DNA from: Pipra filicauda
Lineage: Eukaryota > Chordata > Aves > Passeriformes > Pipridae
Assembly: GCF_003945595.2 (NCBI RefSeq)
Contig: NW_024104319.1
Coordinates: 1,116,001-1,180,000 of the forward strand
Direction: 5' to 3'
DNA length: 64,000 nt
This document shows, piece after piece, positions 1 through 13,464 of the stretch (its first letter is position 1; the number at the start of each line of letters is the position of its first letter). A program made the position numbers and the translations under genes. The notes beneath the pieces are model-generated. The model had not been told where the DNA came from and did not search any database. It saw nothing but the letters and a program-made list of their open reading frames with translations.

Positions 1-1795
1 CCACTCTTGCACATATACAGGCAGTTTTCTATTAGTGGCCTTGAGTGTCGCTAAAAGTGACAGTCAGGAGACAGTCCTGAGAGGGGGTCTCTGTCAGTGT
101 CAGGAAGACAAGGTAGAAGCAACTTAACTGCAGGAAGGGACACTTGGTCATGCAGGAAGGGCAGGCTGAGAAAGGAGTATTTCTTAGTTCAGCCTGGTTT
201 AGGGTATGATTGAGCAAAACCAGGACAGACCGTCTGGTGATGAAAGGGGCGCTCTTTCCTATATCCCCCTGCTCTACATCACTGTGTGTAATTCCTTCAT
301 TAACCAGAGCACAGTGGGATTAATATCATAATAGAGGCCCTTATGATAAATGATAAATAGCCCCTTACTTGTACCTCTGTTACCTGAGGTTGAAAGCCTT
401 TGTCTCTCCTTGCTGTACAAGGCAGGTACTGCCTTAGCAGGGTTTGGTTCTCATTTCCTAAATATGGCTATTCTGTGAATTCCTTGCTGACAATGTAGTG
501 TAAGAAACAAACCCCCACCTTATCTTAAGAAGGCCATAAACACCATAGACATCAGCATAATTCATTGCTACCTGAAGTCCTGGGCAGAGAAGATGTTCTA
601 GCCACAGCTAAGCTTAGATGATTTATCCCCAGCTGTCTCTTGCAGCTGGTGAGGTGTGACATAACTCTGCCTGAGGTTTCTCCCCGGGTTTGTTTTGCCA
701 AACTGATGCAGTGTTTTAAGCGTGGGTTTTTTCATCCAAAGACTTAATGTTCAAGAGTATTCATGGTGTGCTCACAGCTGCCGTAGTGGTAAACTGCTGA
801 AGCAAATGACTCATTCCTTCTTGCCTCCTTCCTGTGAAGCCAAGCAGGTTGGAAATTTATGTTTCGGGGGAGGAACTTTTTCTTATTTTCTCACACTGAG
901 GACACAGAAAAATACAGAATAATGAAACCAGGTGTGTTTACTGTCCTCTTCTGTGCTTGTCAGCTGGAGCAAGCTGGGGAGGAGCAGCGGTTTGGAGCTG
1001 GCTCATGCTCGGCCAAGTGGTTCCTGACTCACCAGCTGGAGGACTTACACCACCTCTAAGTGTACTTGGGAGAGGAAGGAGAGCTGCATAAGTGGAGACT
1101 GGCATGCTCCAGGGCAGGGTGCACACGCTCCTCACCCACACCAGTCTGCTCCAGCAGTGCCTCTGTAGATACGCATGCACACACAGCTGCTGCCGCCTGG
1201 CAGCCTCTGTCCTGACTTCCCAGGCTCCTGTGTCAGCACAGGTGCCTTTGTTTGAGGCCAGGGGCTGTTTGCTTCCAGGCTACGTGGCCCTTTTAACCTT
1301 GAAGATGAGGACTGTGATGTAAGGGCTTCACAGCCTGGTCTCAGAGGGTGAGGGGGCAGCCTCCATGCCGCAGAAAGACATCCTCCATCGCCCTGTAATC
1401 GGTGTCCACGTGCATGAGAGAAAGCATGCTGGGACTGGGAGAACTGCTGTAGGTAAAGCTGGGAACTGTGGGCTGCCTTGGAATTCATGGAGGGAAACTA
1501 GGTCTTGTGGGTGAAATAGTTCCTGGAGACTCTGTATGGCTGTGGAAACAGTGAGAGCAATATGGTGGAAGAACTGAACCAGGAGAAGATGGAGGTGGAA
1601 GGGGAATGAAAGCAGGAGGAAAATGAGAGGGTTTGGGCTGATTCTGGGAGGAAGAGGGCTGAAACCATATTTGAGAATCAGTTAAGGGTTTAAGAGGGTA
1701 TCAGAAAATGTAACAGAAAACCAGGAATGGAATCAGGATGAGAACAGTTGTAATTTGTTCTTGGTTACAGGAATGCCCATGAAGGCTTGCAATTG
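1..1795. other. non-coding stretch, nothing recognised
   Basis: Several short open frames occur on both strands, but none shows a recognisable domain, and their composition does not suggest coding sequence. I searched by eye for the missing first coding exon of SLC49A3 (a short N-terminus leading into TM1) and did not find it here. Confidence 0.5.
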
Positions 1796-2110
1796 TCATA
1801 GAATCATAAAATTGTTTTGGCTGTAAGGGGCCTTAAAGATCATCTTTAGGTTCCAACCTCCCTGCCATGGGCAGGGACTTTCTTCTAGACCAGATTGCTC
1901 AGAACCCCATCCAGGCCTGGTCTTGAACAACTCCAGAGTCCACAACCTCACCAGGCAACCTGTGCCAGTGCCTCACCAACCTTACTGTAAATTTCCTAAT
2001 CTCTGATCTAAATCTGCCCTTATTCAGTTTAGGGCCATTCCCCTTTGTTCTACCACTACGTGCCTTGTGAAAGTTCCTCTCCATCTTTCTTGTCAGCCCC
2101 CTTTAAAGGA
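1796..2110 (-). mobile_element. CR1 LINE 3' fragment, antisense
   Basis: The left edge reads tcatagaatcataaaattg, the reverse complement of the CR1 3' terminal repeat. It is followed by the familiar antisense CR1 3' part: a 'tccaacctccctgccatggg' block, a 'caggcaacctgtgccagtg' block, and the 'tcagccccctttaaa' end. This is a 5'-truncated insertion, as is usual for CR1. It carries no intact coding sequence. Confidence 0.85.
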
Positions 2111-3545
2111 CATTAAGCCTCAGTTAATGGAGAAGGGACCAGGCAGTCCCTCGGAGGTGCTGGAGGATTAAATGCAAAAGCTAGAAGAAGAAGCTTAAAG
2201 CAAAGGGAGGGAGAGCTGAAAGTGGAGCCAGGACCCCTCCAATATCCATACCAATCAACTGGTTTGACTGTCGGTGCCCTTGCTTTCCCTGGTTGTCCTA
2301 CATTGTTAAAGAAAGTGTGGAGGGCCACCCCTGTAATTAGGGATGTAAGTAGACTCTAGGTGGAAAACGTTTCTGTCTTTTTCTTCTGATGATGGGGCAT
2401 GGCTCCCCAGTCAGCCAGCTGTGTGCCAATGGGAGCTGCATCTGTACTCCCTTGCAAGCCAGAGCAGGCTTGCAGGTCTTCAGGGGGCTTTCTGTCCGCT
2501 TCCTCAGCTGCTGTGCCTGCTGTGCAGAGCACAAGTTTTTATAGCAAAGAATGTGTGCTGAGGTAGGACACCAGCCCACACTAGCATGCACTGAAGCTTT
2601 TGCTGTCCCTAAACCCAGGAATCACAGTGAGATGAATCTGATTCTAAGGCTTGAACTCAGGAGAGAAGTGTGGGAACTTCAATTCGTGTATTTGGAGAAG
2701 AGATAGTGTGTGCTATTGCAGCAGCTATTCCAACATCCTGCTAGATGCATATCTGAAAGGAGGGAAAGGTCCATACGAAATGCTGAAGGAGCAAATACTG
2801 TGGTCTACAACACGAGTGAACATTACGAATGACATTGGACTATACTACAGGAGAAGCTTCATTTGAGAACAACTAGTGCAAAATCTGTGAGGTAATGCTG
2901 GGAAATGAGTTTTGCCAAGTATTAAGGGATTGGGCTCGCAGACTCATTGTAGCTGTTTGGTCTTCAAAGGAAAGAGTTCCTGTGCTTTAGTAGCTCTGCG
3001 TGGGCTTCTGTGTAAATCTCTTGACCTAACATGCCATGGCCCAAAGTGTGAACTGCTGCTGACCTCCATCATCATCCGCTCCAACTTTTGCCAAGTTGGG
3101 AATTTCGTCGAAGTGTGATGAAAGGTTCTGGTTAATTGTAGCCCTGGCATGGCTCTGAAGGCACATGAGCTATAGTAGGTGAGTGAAAATTGCTTGTCAG
3201 CATCGCAAACAGGAACTGACATTGTGACATCTGTTGAGCTGCCTCCAGAGAAGCACATGAGGACAGGGACGAAGCAGCACAGTGCATAACAGAGGCTCCT
3301 CTTGATGCCTTCTGCACCTCACACTGAGGCTCTAGTTCTGTGTGGCCTCTCAGACAATGGAGCTGAGCGTAGCTTGACCAGACCACAAGGGTGTATTTCC
3401 ACAGAGGTATCTGTCTTTCTGTTTCTTTTTCACCTGTCTGTCCCAGAAGCAACCAGATTTTGGGAGCTGACATCCTATGACCTCTCATGTTCTCTCTCCT
3501 CCTGCATCTGTCCCTGTGACCTGCAGTGGATGTCAAAGCTCACCT
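2111..3545. other. non-coding stretch, nothing recognised
   Basis: Only short, unrelated open frames occur on either strand. I see no domain, RNA gene or clear repeat. Confidence 0.45.
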
Positions 3546-3548
3546 GAG

Positions 3549-3645
3549 CTTTGATACAGGCTATTCATTCAGGAGTTGGACTCAATGATCCTTGTGGGTC
3601 CCTTCCAGCTCAGAATATCTGTCATTCTGTGATTCTGTGGCTTTG
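3549..3645 (+). mobile_element. CR1 LINE 3' tail
   Basis: A short sense-oriented CR1 tail contains 'ttggactcaatgatccttg', 'gggtcccttccagctcagaa' and ends in the terminal repeat 'cattctgtgattctgtgg'. Only the last ~100 bases of the element are present. Confidence 0.85.
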
Positions 3646-6304
3646 GTGGGCCAAAGCTGAGTTAAGACAATGGCCCTTGGAGAGTGAAGGAGCGTGGAAC
3701 CTCCCTCTGCCTGTATTATGCATCTTTAGATGTTACAGGACTTTGACCTCGCCAAGAAAGAACTGCATCTTCTTTACCTGTTCTGCATGAGTGGACTTGA
3801 ATCAGAGCAATCTCTGTGTAAGTACCAGCCTTGGCAGTGCAGAGTTTCAGAAAAACATGCAGGATAAGGGCTCCAGCTCCTAGCAGAAGAGCTTACTAAC
3901 TACTGTGGATGAAATTATCACAGCTGGAAAAACCAAAAGCAGGAGGTGGCATACTCACTCACTATTTCCCTGTGCTGGACAAAACTCCACAGTGCCATCT
4001 CTTTGTTGCAGGGGCATTTGGTGGCCTCTTTGACTATAGTAACACCTTGAGCTCCATTGCCTAGTTCTGAATTTCTCTGTTACAGAGCAACACATGGTAA
4101 ACAACGAAACATACTTTTTCTCTCCAGACCCTTGAAGAAACCCACTTCCTATTTTGAGGAACAAGCTCGGGCCTCAGGCTTGGACAGGAGGCAACTTTCC
4201 AGCTTCTGTGCTCTCACACACTTATGCTAGAACTGGAGTTCTTGTTCAGGATAGGAGTACAGCGCAGCCCATGTGCTTGGTTTTCAGCAGGGAATGGTTT
4301 TACTCGGTCTAATGGAAATGCGTCAGAATACTTAATCCTGGCTTGCGTAGACACATACTCTGTGCACAAAATGCTGTGCTCTGGCTTGTGCCATGACTCT
4401 CCTAATGATGTCATGCATGGGTGAGCATCTTGTGTAGAGGAACAGGAGGGATGCAAATTTACCTGAAGCTGGCTTACAAAATGTATCATCTCTTTAATTA
4501 CACTGTTTCCTGGTACAGTGTTTCATCACCACCACCCCCATCTGGAAGGCAGTGAGGAACTGAGAACTGCTATTGCTGGAAATACACAGCTGGGATTTGT
4601 TTAGCAGCAGTTTAGCATCCCATAAACAAATTAATGCTCATGCCTTAGTGATGCTAGTAGCATCTAAACAGTTACATTAGCATTAAATATTTAAATTCCT
4701 ATCCCAGTCTGATGAAAGTCTGGGAAGTGATCTGGAATACCCTCCGTGTTGTCTAAGAGTACAATTTCCTTCAGCACCCAGCATCTTCATCCACCTGACT
4801 GAAGAAGCTGAGCAAATACCAAATCCATCCTCTGCCAGACCTTTGACTGATGTCACGTGTGCGTCTGAGCCCAGTGTGGTGATGTGAACTTTGAGTTGAA
4901 TGCAGGAGACAGTAGTATGTCAGCTCCTTCCAGAGAAGACTGATGCTAGGCATCCTTGCAAGGACACTGATAATGCATTCACAACTTCTCTTTTACTACC
5001 ATTTACTCATTGCATCCCTACTAGGAGAAAAGCCTAGCTAAACAATGATTTGCACATGGCTGTTCTCACACAGTGACACCAGGAAGAAAAGAAGTCCATC
5101 TCCCCTTCTGCTCCTGTCTAATGTGGTAGTTTTTATGGTCCCTAGTGCGTAAGAAAAGTACTAGAACACTGGAAATAACAAGTAGAGTGTAGGGACACAC
5201 CTTCCTCTGAGGTTATCTGAGCCCTTTTTCAGTTACGCATTAATGCTGCAGATGATCCTGTCCGCAGGATGCAGACTGGGAAGAGGAAGCTTGTGATGGC
5301 AGGGAGGAGTACCTGGAAAGCAACAGTGGCTGGAGTTCTTCTGTAGAAAGCTATAGCTGAAGTTTTTATTCACTTTTCTGCAAACTTTATTATCTTCAGT
5401 ATTCAGCAGCAGCAAGATCATCTTCTAACACCGTAGTAGCTTAACATCCACATTATTGAAACTTGTTCTCAGGTTAGGCCAATCTTTTTGAAAAGCACCA
5501 GGAGGCGTCTTTGCAAAAAATCTACAGAAACATCCTTAAATTTGGGTTTAAATTTCTTTCTTGTGTGCATGATCTCAGGACCTGATTTTAGAATCAAGTC
5601 TTGTCATTCTTATAAGAATCCAGAAGCAGACAGGAACTGTGAAACCAGTGCCTAAAACAAGGTTTAGGGAGATATTTTCAGATATGGCATTGGAAGAAAA
5701 ATATGGATAGTTATTAAAGTACTACTTTTGTGTGTACCTTCCATCTTACATGTCCTGATACATTGAATAATGCAAATTTCTAGGCCCTTTTTTATCATCT
5801 GAGTATACAGAGGAAAGCATGGAATAATGTGTCTCTCTTGGCTGACACATAACAAAGTTGTTCTTGCAAGATGTCCAGGAGTTACCAGTGGAACTGTAAA
5901 TAGCAGACTGAGTTTAAGAGGCTCTTAGTTGCAGAGAGGAGGCAGCAGCCTCTATTTTGTTTATGCTAGTATAGAAGCATTGCTTGTGTTTTGCATCAGG
6001 TAAGTGCATGCATCGGGGCCAACGTGTTCAACATAGCGACAGAAAAAGGTACTGGCCTCTACTTTTGGCAGCCTCCAGCGTCAGGTCCAGGGGATTGGGG
6101 ATGAGGCAGTGAAAGGGATGGGGTGCTCTGGGCCGAGTAAGTAACCGCAGACACTGGAGGTTTGAATTTTTATTACCAGCCTTAAAATCCTAATTTCAAG
6201 GAGAGACTAAGATAGCGAGCCTCCTCGCAACTGAGTTTGAGGAGATGCTGAATTTCTGTTCTGGAGGTTTTTGTGCTTACGCATGTTTGGTCTCTACTCT
6301 GCAG
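3646..6304. other. non-coding stretch upstream of SLC49A3 exon 2
   Basis: This is presumed intron 1, or intron plus upstream sequence, of SLC49A3. No candidate first exon with a splice donor could be recognised on the plus strand. A 'caggtaagtg' string at about 5998-6007 has a donor-like look, but no coding frame with the expected N-terminal character precedes it. Confidence 0.4.
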
Positions 6305-6463
6305 CTGTGGCTGACGTTCGCTCCTGTGGCTGATAAGACAGCTGCCTACTTCCACATTTCCCTGGAGACGGTCAACTGGCTCTCAATAGTGTACCTCCTC
6401 ATCTCCATCCCGTTTGGTCTGGTGGCAACGTGGGTTCTTGACAGCGTGGGGCTCCGGTGTGCT
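6305..6463 (+). CDS. SLC49A3: SLC49A3 coding exon 2 (TM1 end, TM2)
   Basis: The exon is 159 nt (53 codons), phase 0 at both ends. It follows an acceptor 'tctactctgcag' and precedes a donor 'gtgagt'. It begins L-W-L-T-F-A-P-V-A-D, the end of TM1 and the following loop. It continues through 'ETVNWLSIVYLLISIPFG' (TM2) and ends in 'VLDSVGLRCA', the MFS loop 2-3 motif region with its conserved Asp, Gly and Arg. An upstream in-frame ATG at 6245 exists, but the acceptor site and family alignment argue that it is intronic. The true N-terminus comes from an exon not found in the window. Confidence 0.9.
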
Positions 6464-7279
6464 GTGAGTTGAAGTGTTCTGTTTCCCTGAGGAGGTTTCG
6501 CCTAGAGACAGCAGATGCAGAAAGCACTAACATGCACGCTTTAGATGGGAGCCTTGCCAAATGCTGCAGAGGATGAGCATGTTGAAAGCTGTTTCAGTAA
6601 CAGCTGTCACATCACCTCTGAGGTGAAGAACAGTGGGAAAAGTCAGAATAAGGTTGCACCCCTACTTTCCTTTAGTTTTTGTTATCTTAGCCAAATGACA
6701 GGGATAGATGCTGTGAGCGACTCTGTGAAGACAGAGCTGTAATTGGGTAGGATTTGCTGTGGAAAAGTATTAGCATAGCTATTTCATTTGCAGGATGAGT
6801 TTAAGGAGCAGCAGGACAGGATGCAAGCAAGAGACCCCTGTCAGCTCAGAGCGTGGTCTCTGCTAAGCCAGCTTGGGATCTCTACACAGTCTTCCCAAAA
6901 CTGTGTTGTGGAATGTGGCACTGAAACACTAGCATGCTAGTGGTATAGAAGAGCATTTGCAGGATCCATATGCTGGATGATTCATTGCCATGATCTTTGG
7001 ATTGTCACAGCAAAATATGGGTGATGGCACAAGCTTGCCAATAGGGTGTACTTAGTGAACTTTATTTCTCATCCATTCCACGCCAGTGTCTGCTCCCTTG
7101 CATAAGCTACACTGTGGTGTAGTTCTCATGCAGGGCCAAGACAACCACATTGCTCCCTAAGGAGACAAGTTGGATGAGGAGCATCTTGCAGTGGCCCAAT
7201 GGGGTAGGGATGATCTGCAGGCATGTATTAATAACACCCAGTGTCTTCTGTGGTGCATATGAGACTCTGCTCATGCTGA

Positions 7280-7567
<288 letters not shown>

Positions 7568-10013
7568 TGATAGCTTCGAAGCAGTATTGCTGTCCCCCAG
7601 AACTTACTAGCATTTTTTTGCTTTTCAGAGGCAGTAGGCAGAGGAAATGTTCTGTACTGCAGCCATTTGCCCTTGCAAATGCAGCTCCACCCCTGAGTCT
7701 TGTAGCCACGTGCAACAAAACACAGGAGCAAGAAGTGGGTCTAAGCCACATCTAGGTGCTATGTTCAGAGCAAGCCACCCAGGCTTCTAACCTTCTTTCT
7801 CTCTGCCATGAAGAGATTATCATCTTTGCCTAAATATCATAGAAGTTAGGGACAGCCCTTAATGTTACTAAGTACGAAGTCTTCAATGGCCTTAATTTTG
7901 CAGCTTCTTAGGAAGGTGTCCAAGTTGCATGTAGTGCCAATGGTCACAGTTGCCAAATTCTGTAACTGGATAGAGGTGGGACTGCTGTGGCAGTGATGTC
8001 CACCAGTTCATCCAGTAGCAAGACTGAGCATGTATTCCTAATTGGTGTGTATGTATACACAGATAAAATACCCTCAGCTGGCCACACAAACATGTTGGGG
8101 ATGCTAAATGGTGGGACTACCCACACAGAAACCACACCTGCCTTGCTAAGTGCCTGGAAGGTGGGAAACTGGAGGAGAGGCACCCAGATAAGCTTGCTCT
8201 AATCTCGTTCCTCTCTTGTCTCCTTTGGGTCCAGATAGAGACAGGATACTGCACTTGACAGACCTGTTTCCTCCCTTCATGTGGCTTTTTACCCAGCAGC
8301 CAAAGAAATCTCTTCCTCTTTTCTCCAAGGACCTGAGGAATGCTTCAGAAACTGGGCTGGCTTGCTGGCTCCAGCTGGGAAATCTCACAGTACCTACTAG
8401 TGTGTTGGAGCCCCGTATGTCCTTCTGTCAAAACAGCCAACAGCTGCTTTCCCTCCCCGTTGTGTTGGAGTTGTGAAGAAGGGATAGGCATGGGCAAAAG
8501 GGCAGTACAGAAGCACCTCTATACAGCTTTCTGCAAGCCTAGAGCATGGGCTCTCTTGTTTACCAAGAATGGATTTATGGTGTCAGAACAAATAAAATCT
8601 TTTTGCGCTGCCTTTCCTAGAATAGGGTGGACTTGATGACTCACCTTGTTTCCCAGTGCTGAGACAGACCTTCATCTTCCCTGCTGGAGAAGGAGCTCTT
8701 TTGTCAGTGTGGCACCATACAATACCACCAAGGACCACTGGGCACTGAAATAAAGTTCATAGCCCTGAAGGACCCCAGCCTGCAGACAACTTGCCCTTTT
8801 TAAGTAAGAGAGCAGACAGAGCAGCCAAAGAGCATTTCTTTCACATAACTCCTTAGTCTTTTCAGGACCAAACGGATCTAACTATGGTAAGAATAAAACT
8901 GAAGAGCAAGAAACCGTAGATTCCTAAAACCTGAAGCTGTTCAGTCTCTGCCACGTTGGGACATCAGAGTGTGGACGGAATGGGCTGTTATTATTGTCTG
9001 AAGCAACACCTGCAGATTGCTGCACAGAGGGCTTCTATTTATAGTGCCTGATTACACCCATAATGTCTGCTGTACAAAATCAGGATTTCATTTCAAGAAA
9101 ATTTAAATATTGCCTAGAACGAGGATCTACCACAGCCCCAGTCATTTATTCCAGTGGTTAATTACATCACTGGCAAATGTCAGCCTGTTACTTCTCATCT
9201 CGATGCTCCTTATCCCCCAGCTATTCAGTCTTGTTGCACCTGTTTGTCAGGTAGTTATGGACAGAATCACCTCTTCTCTCTTTTGTCTAGGAAAAAGTAA
9301 CTTTACAGCCACATTTCCCTTTGCTTCTTCCCACTTGTCTCCATGTCTTCCTGTTGCTCACTTGAGCTTTATCCCTCATCTTGCTCCAAATTATCAATAC
9401 CCATTTCCTGTGTAATTGCCAGAGCAGCACTCAGCACTCCAGTATGTTTGGTATCAGTGCTGCACACAGAAACTGACCCTACAGCCTCTTGCTATTAGTG
9501 GGTAGTCTTCCCCAGGCTTTTGTGACAAATATGGACCTTGCACCCAGGATCCTGCTGAGCAGCTGAAATCACTATGACTCAGCTGTCAGAGTGATTAATG
9601 ACTCAGCTCTGGAGTATTTATTGTATTCTGGTCCTACCCATCACTTCTAGAGACTTAGTCACAGAGAAGCAGTGCCAGATCTCCTGTGAACACCATGAGA
9701 AATTCTCCTGTGTCAAAAGTAGACAGTCTTGTCTGATTCCACTGAAGTGACCCCTGTTTCATCCATAGGATTCTTCATTTACTGTGGTCTGCACCCTGAG
9801 GAGTTTCAGTGCATCAGCATCACTGACCACAAAACACATAGCTCCACTGCAGAGTACTGCAACCTAATCCACCAGGACTCTTGGACCATAATGTACAGTT
9901 GATTAACTGCAGTGATCTCCTTTCCATTCATAGAAGGTTTAGGCTCATAAAATTTCTCTTCCCAGGAAAAGAAGGCAGCTGAAACCTTGTAATTACTCAA
10001 GTAGTCTCAGTGT

Positions 10014-10060
10014 TTTAAATTAAAATTAAAATTTAAATTTAAAATTTAAATTAAAATTTA
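10014..10060. repeat. AT-only low-complexity palindromic tract
   Basis: About 47 bases consist only of runs of A and T arranged as alternating AAATTT and AAAATTTT-like blocks, so the tract is largely self-complementary. It is a simple-sequence feature inside SLC49A3 intron 3. Confidence 0.8.
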
Positions 10061-10369
10061 GCCCAGTGCTCACATTTCCAACCCTCAGCCATACCTTCTG
10101 GAACTGCTTCAACATGTCTATAGTTCATGAAAACAGCTGACTACTTTGCAGGCTACAACCTGCAAATATTCTCAACAATGCCCAGTTGCATTTTACCCCA
10201 ACAGAGAAGATTTAATCTCTCTCCTTGGAAACTGTTGTTTAATTGAGTCCATGTACTTAGAAGCAGGTAACATTTCACCAGCATCATAAGCTACTACTTT
10301 CTCAAGTACAGAGCAGAAAGAGTACAGCTATAGCACTATTAATGACACCTCAGCAGAACCGTGGAAAAG

Positions 10370-10520
10370 ATAAGGTTGGAAGGCACCTCTTGGGATCATC
10401 TCGTCCAATGCCCTGCTCAGTCAGGCCTGGCTAGACCAGGTTGCCCAGGTTTATCTCTATTCAGGGTTTTGACTGTCTGCAAGGATGAAGGTATTGCAGC
10501 TTATCTGAGCATCTTGTTTC
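10370..10520 (-). mobile_element. CR1 LINE 3' end, antisense (diverged)
   Basis: The block contains 'aaggttggaaggcacctctt', 'gatcatctcgtccaatg' and 'ctagaccaggttgcccag', the reverse complement of a CR1 3' untranslated end. It is separated from the next CR1 block by about 100 bases of unclear sequence and may be a distinct insertion. Confidence 0.65.
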
Positions 10521-10619
10521 AGTGCTAAGCCACTATCACAGTAAAGAAGTTTATGTTTGGGTAGAAATTCCTGTGTTAGGCTTTGTGTGAGAAAAGTCTG
10601 GTTCCATCTTTGTAATTGC

Positions 10620-12480
10620 TGATCAAGGTTCTTTTCTCCAGACTAAACAGTCCCAGCTGTCTCAGCCTCCTTAGGTATGAGAGATGTTCCACTCCTTTAA
10701 TCATGTCTTTGGCCCTTGTCTGGACTTGCTCCATTAATTGGTATCTTGTATCAAGGAACCCAGCACTGGACTCAACCTCCTCTATGTTTCTCACCAGGTC
10801 TTAGTAGAGAGTAAAGATCTTTCAGCTACTGGAAATGCTCTTCCTAATGCAGCCCAGCATGCTGTTGGACACCTTTCTTCAAGGGTGCATTGCTGGCTTG
10901 TGGTCAACTTGCAATCCATCTGGACCCCGTGTCCTTCTCTGCAAAACTGCTTTCCAGTAGCTTCTCCAGGCTGATCAGTCCTAGCTCTCTTAATGTCTCC
11001 TCCCATGACAGAAGCTCCAGTCCCTTAATCATATTTTCTGTTTTCTGGACCAGTAAGTTCCTATCTCCCTTACACTGGAGGCCTCAGAACTGGACACAAT
11101 AATCCAGATGTGGACTCACAAGTGCTGAGTAGAGGGGAGGGAGCACCTCCCACTGACAACACCCTGCCTAGTGCAGACCCCGGGCTGCTGGTGGCCTCTT
11201 TATCAGGAGGTTGTGTTGCTGCCTCATGGTCAAGTTGATGTGCACCCGTCCCTCTAGTCCTTCTCTGCAGAGCTGCTTTCCTGTTGGTGAGCCTCAAGGG
11301 GCACTGGTGGATGGGGGAGGGGGGTGTCATTATTCTTCCCCAGGTGCAGCACATTGCATTTCCTCTAGCAGAGCTTCACAAGATTCCCCTTTACCCATTT
11401 CTTCAGTCTGTTGCAGTGCCTCTGAATGGCAGCATGGCCACCTCTTCTATCAGCCACTCCTCCCAGGTTCACATCATCTGCAGACTGGCTGTGGGTGCAG
11501 TCTGTCCTATCATCCAGGTTAGACTGTATTGGCCCCAGTATCAGCCCCTGGGGTGCATCACTAGTGACTGGCATCCAGCTGGTCTTCCTGTCAGTGAAGA
11601 CAATCCTCTGGGCCTGGCCATTCAGTTGGCTTTCAGTTCATCTCACTGTCCACTAGTCTAGCCAGTACTTTGTCAGTTTTTTTGCAAGATTGTTATGGGG
11701 ACAGTGTCAGCTGCCCTTTACTCATCCATCCAGCCAGTCATTTCACTGTATAAAAGCTACTAGATTAGTTAGGCATTTTTCCTTTTCACTTTATTGTCCT
11801 TCCTGTGCCTGGAAATGGTGGAGAGTTTTAGTTGTTTCATGACCTTCCCAGAGATCAAAGTGAAACTGAAAGGCCTGGAAAGTTCCCTGGATTCTCCTTC
11901 TTGTCCTTCTTGAAGATGGGAGTGACATATGCTTTCTTCCAGTCTTCAGGAGCCTCTTGGAATTACCATGGCCTTTTAAAGGTAACCAAGAATGGCCTTG
12001 CAATGCAAACAATCTGCTCCTTCAGTACTGATGCATCCCATCAGTCTCATGGATTTGTGTATGTCTGGGCTATACAATGTTCTCTAACCTAGTCCTCCTC
12101 CATCGAGGGTAAATCTTCATTACTCCTGACTTTACCTCTCGTCTCAGGGCTGAAGACCAGTCTTACCAACAACAAATGAAGTGAAGAAGGCATTGAATAC
12201 CTTGGCACTTTCTGTGTGCTTTGTCACCAAGTCTCCCACCCCCTCCAGCAACAGCACCACATTTTCCCTAATTTTATTTTTGCTGCTAAAGTACTTGCAG
12301 ATGCCCTCGTTGCCCTTCACCAGACTCAGTTCCAAGCTGGCTTTGGCTTTCCTAACCCCATCCCTCCACACTAGTAGAAAATCAACTCTACTTTGACTAC
12401 TTGCGGAATGTTGCCTTAAAGTTCAAAAATCGTCTCCTGCAATTTTAGGTGTTTCCAAGCTAAGTCCCAGGAGTCCTGCT
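10620..12480 (-). mobile_element. CR1 LINE, antisense, with reverse transcriptase remnants
   Basis: On the minus strand, 12371-12144 encodes the linker before the RT domain ('KAKASLELSLVKGNEG' and 'NAFFTSFVVGKT'). 11574-11365 encodes the RT core, with a P-Q-G-L-I-L-G-P box and an S-A-D-D catalytic box. Distal to that lie ORF2 C-terminal and 3' sequences. The C-terminal part is represented twice: 10620-10980 and about 10970-11300 both carry the 'ctccagactaaac / ctccaggctgatcag' type block and the 'ggcttgtggtcaacttgc / ctcatggtcaagttgatg' type block. At least two CR1 copies or a local duplication are therefore present. Stops and frameshifts make it inactive. Confidence 0.85.
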
Positions 12481-13387
12481 TCACGTGCTGCTCAAATCCA
12501 GCCCCATAACAATGCAACACCCTCTCGCAGTACAGTGTCTGAGATTCTCTGCTGCCATGTGATTTTTGTAGTTGATAGCAAAGATCAACTTGTTAAGCCT
12601 GTTTGGGCTTTATGGAGGAAGCATAAAGGCTTGAAAAGTGTCAGGAATGACCTAGTGTCACTTTAGACAGCTGTCATTTGGCTTATCTGCTGTTCATGCC
12701 CTTTTGACAAAGGAAACTAATGGCATCCTAGTGACTTTTAAAAAGAGCATTGCCAGCAGGTTGAGGAGGTCCCCTGTCCACATCTGATTCCTTCAATGTT
12801 AGAAGGGCATGGACATATTAGTGTAAGTGCAGTTAAGAGCCACTAAGACAGTTAAGGGAATGGAGCATCTATGATGCCAGCTGAGGCTGAGCAAGCTGCC
12901 ACTGTTCACCCTCCAGAAGCCTCAGGGGGTTCTTACACACAATAGTGTATTCCCCCTAATGACATGGGGGAACAAAGAATGGAAAACATCTCTGTTTGTA
13001 ACTCCTGCCATATAACACCAGGACAGATGTCACGGATTCGTCCACCTTAATTTTGTCCCTTTAGCTTGACATTTACTGAGGCAGGCTTCTGAGGGTGAGT
13101 ACATCATAATTCACAGATGAAAAACAGTCTAGAGGGGTTAGGAGTTGTAGAGAAATGGTTTTATAGGATGGACTTCATGGGGGTGAGAGAACAGATGTGG
13201 CAACAGTAAGACCAAACAGTCAGCTTCTCCAAATGTTCCCCTACTAGTTTCTCCCTGTATGTGCCTTGTTCTGTCCTTATTACTCTGCTGCACACGGCAG
13301 CTCTGGTGCTGGCAGGCAATAGGGGCAGACACATAATTCTGACTACCTGCGTGAAAAAAAAAATGTCTCTCTTTTATTTCCTTCCAG

Positions 13388-13464
13388 CCAATCCCTTAGG
13401 CATTCTTATAGCAAACTTGTTGTCACCTGCACTAGTTCCTGAAGGAAAGCACATTCCACTGATG
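13388..13464 (+). CDS. SLC49A3: SLC49A3 coding exon 4 (TM5)
   Basis: The exon is 77 nt, between acceptor 'tttccttccag' and donor 'gtaaat'. With the base carried from exon 3 it gives 26 codons: A-N-P-L-G-I-L-I-A-N-L-L-S-P-A-L-V-P, then 'EGKHIPLM'. This is TM5 with its conserved N-P-L-G start and the short loop before TM6. Its phase fits both neighbours exactly. The donor is slightly weak (GTAAAT rather than GTAAGT). Confidence 0.92.

Noticed and set aside
6245..6304. ATG at 6245 as the SLC49A3 start codon
   Set aside because: It is in frame with exon 2, but a good polypyrimidine-AG acceptor lies at 6304 and the residues between do not resemble the family N-terminus.
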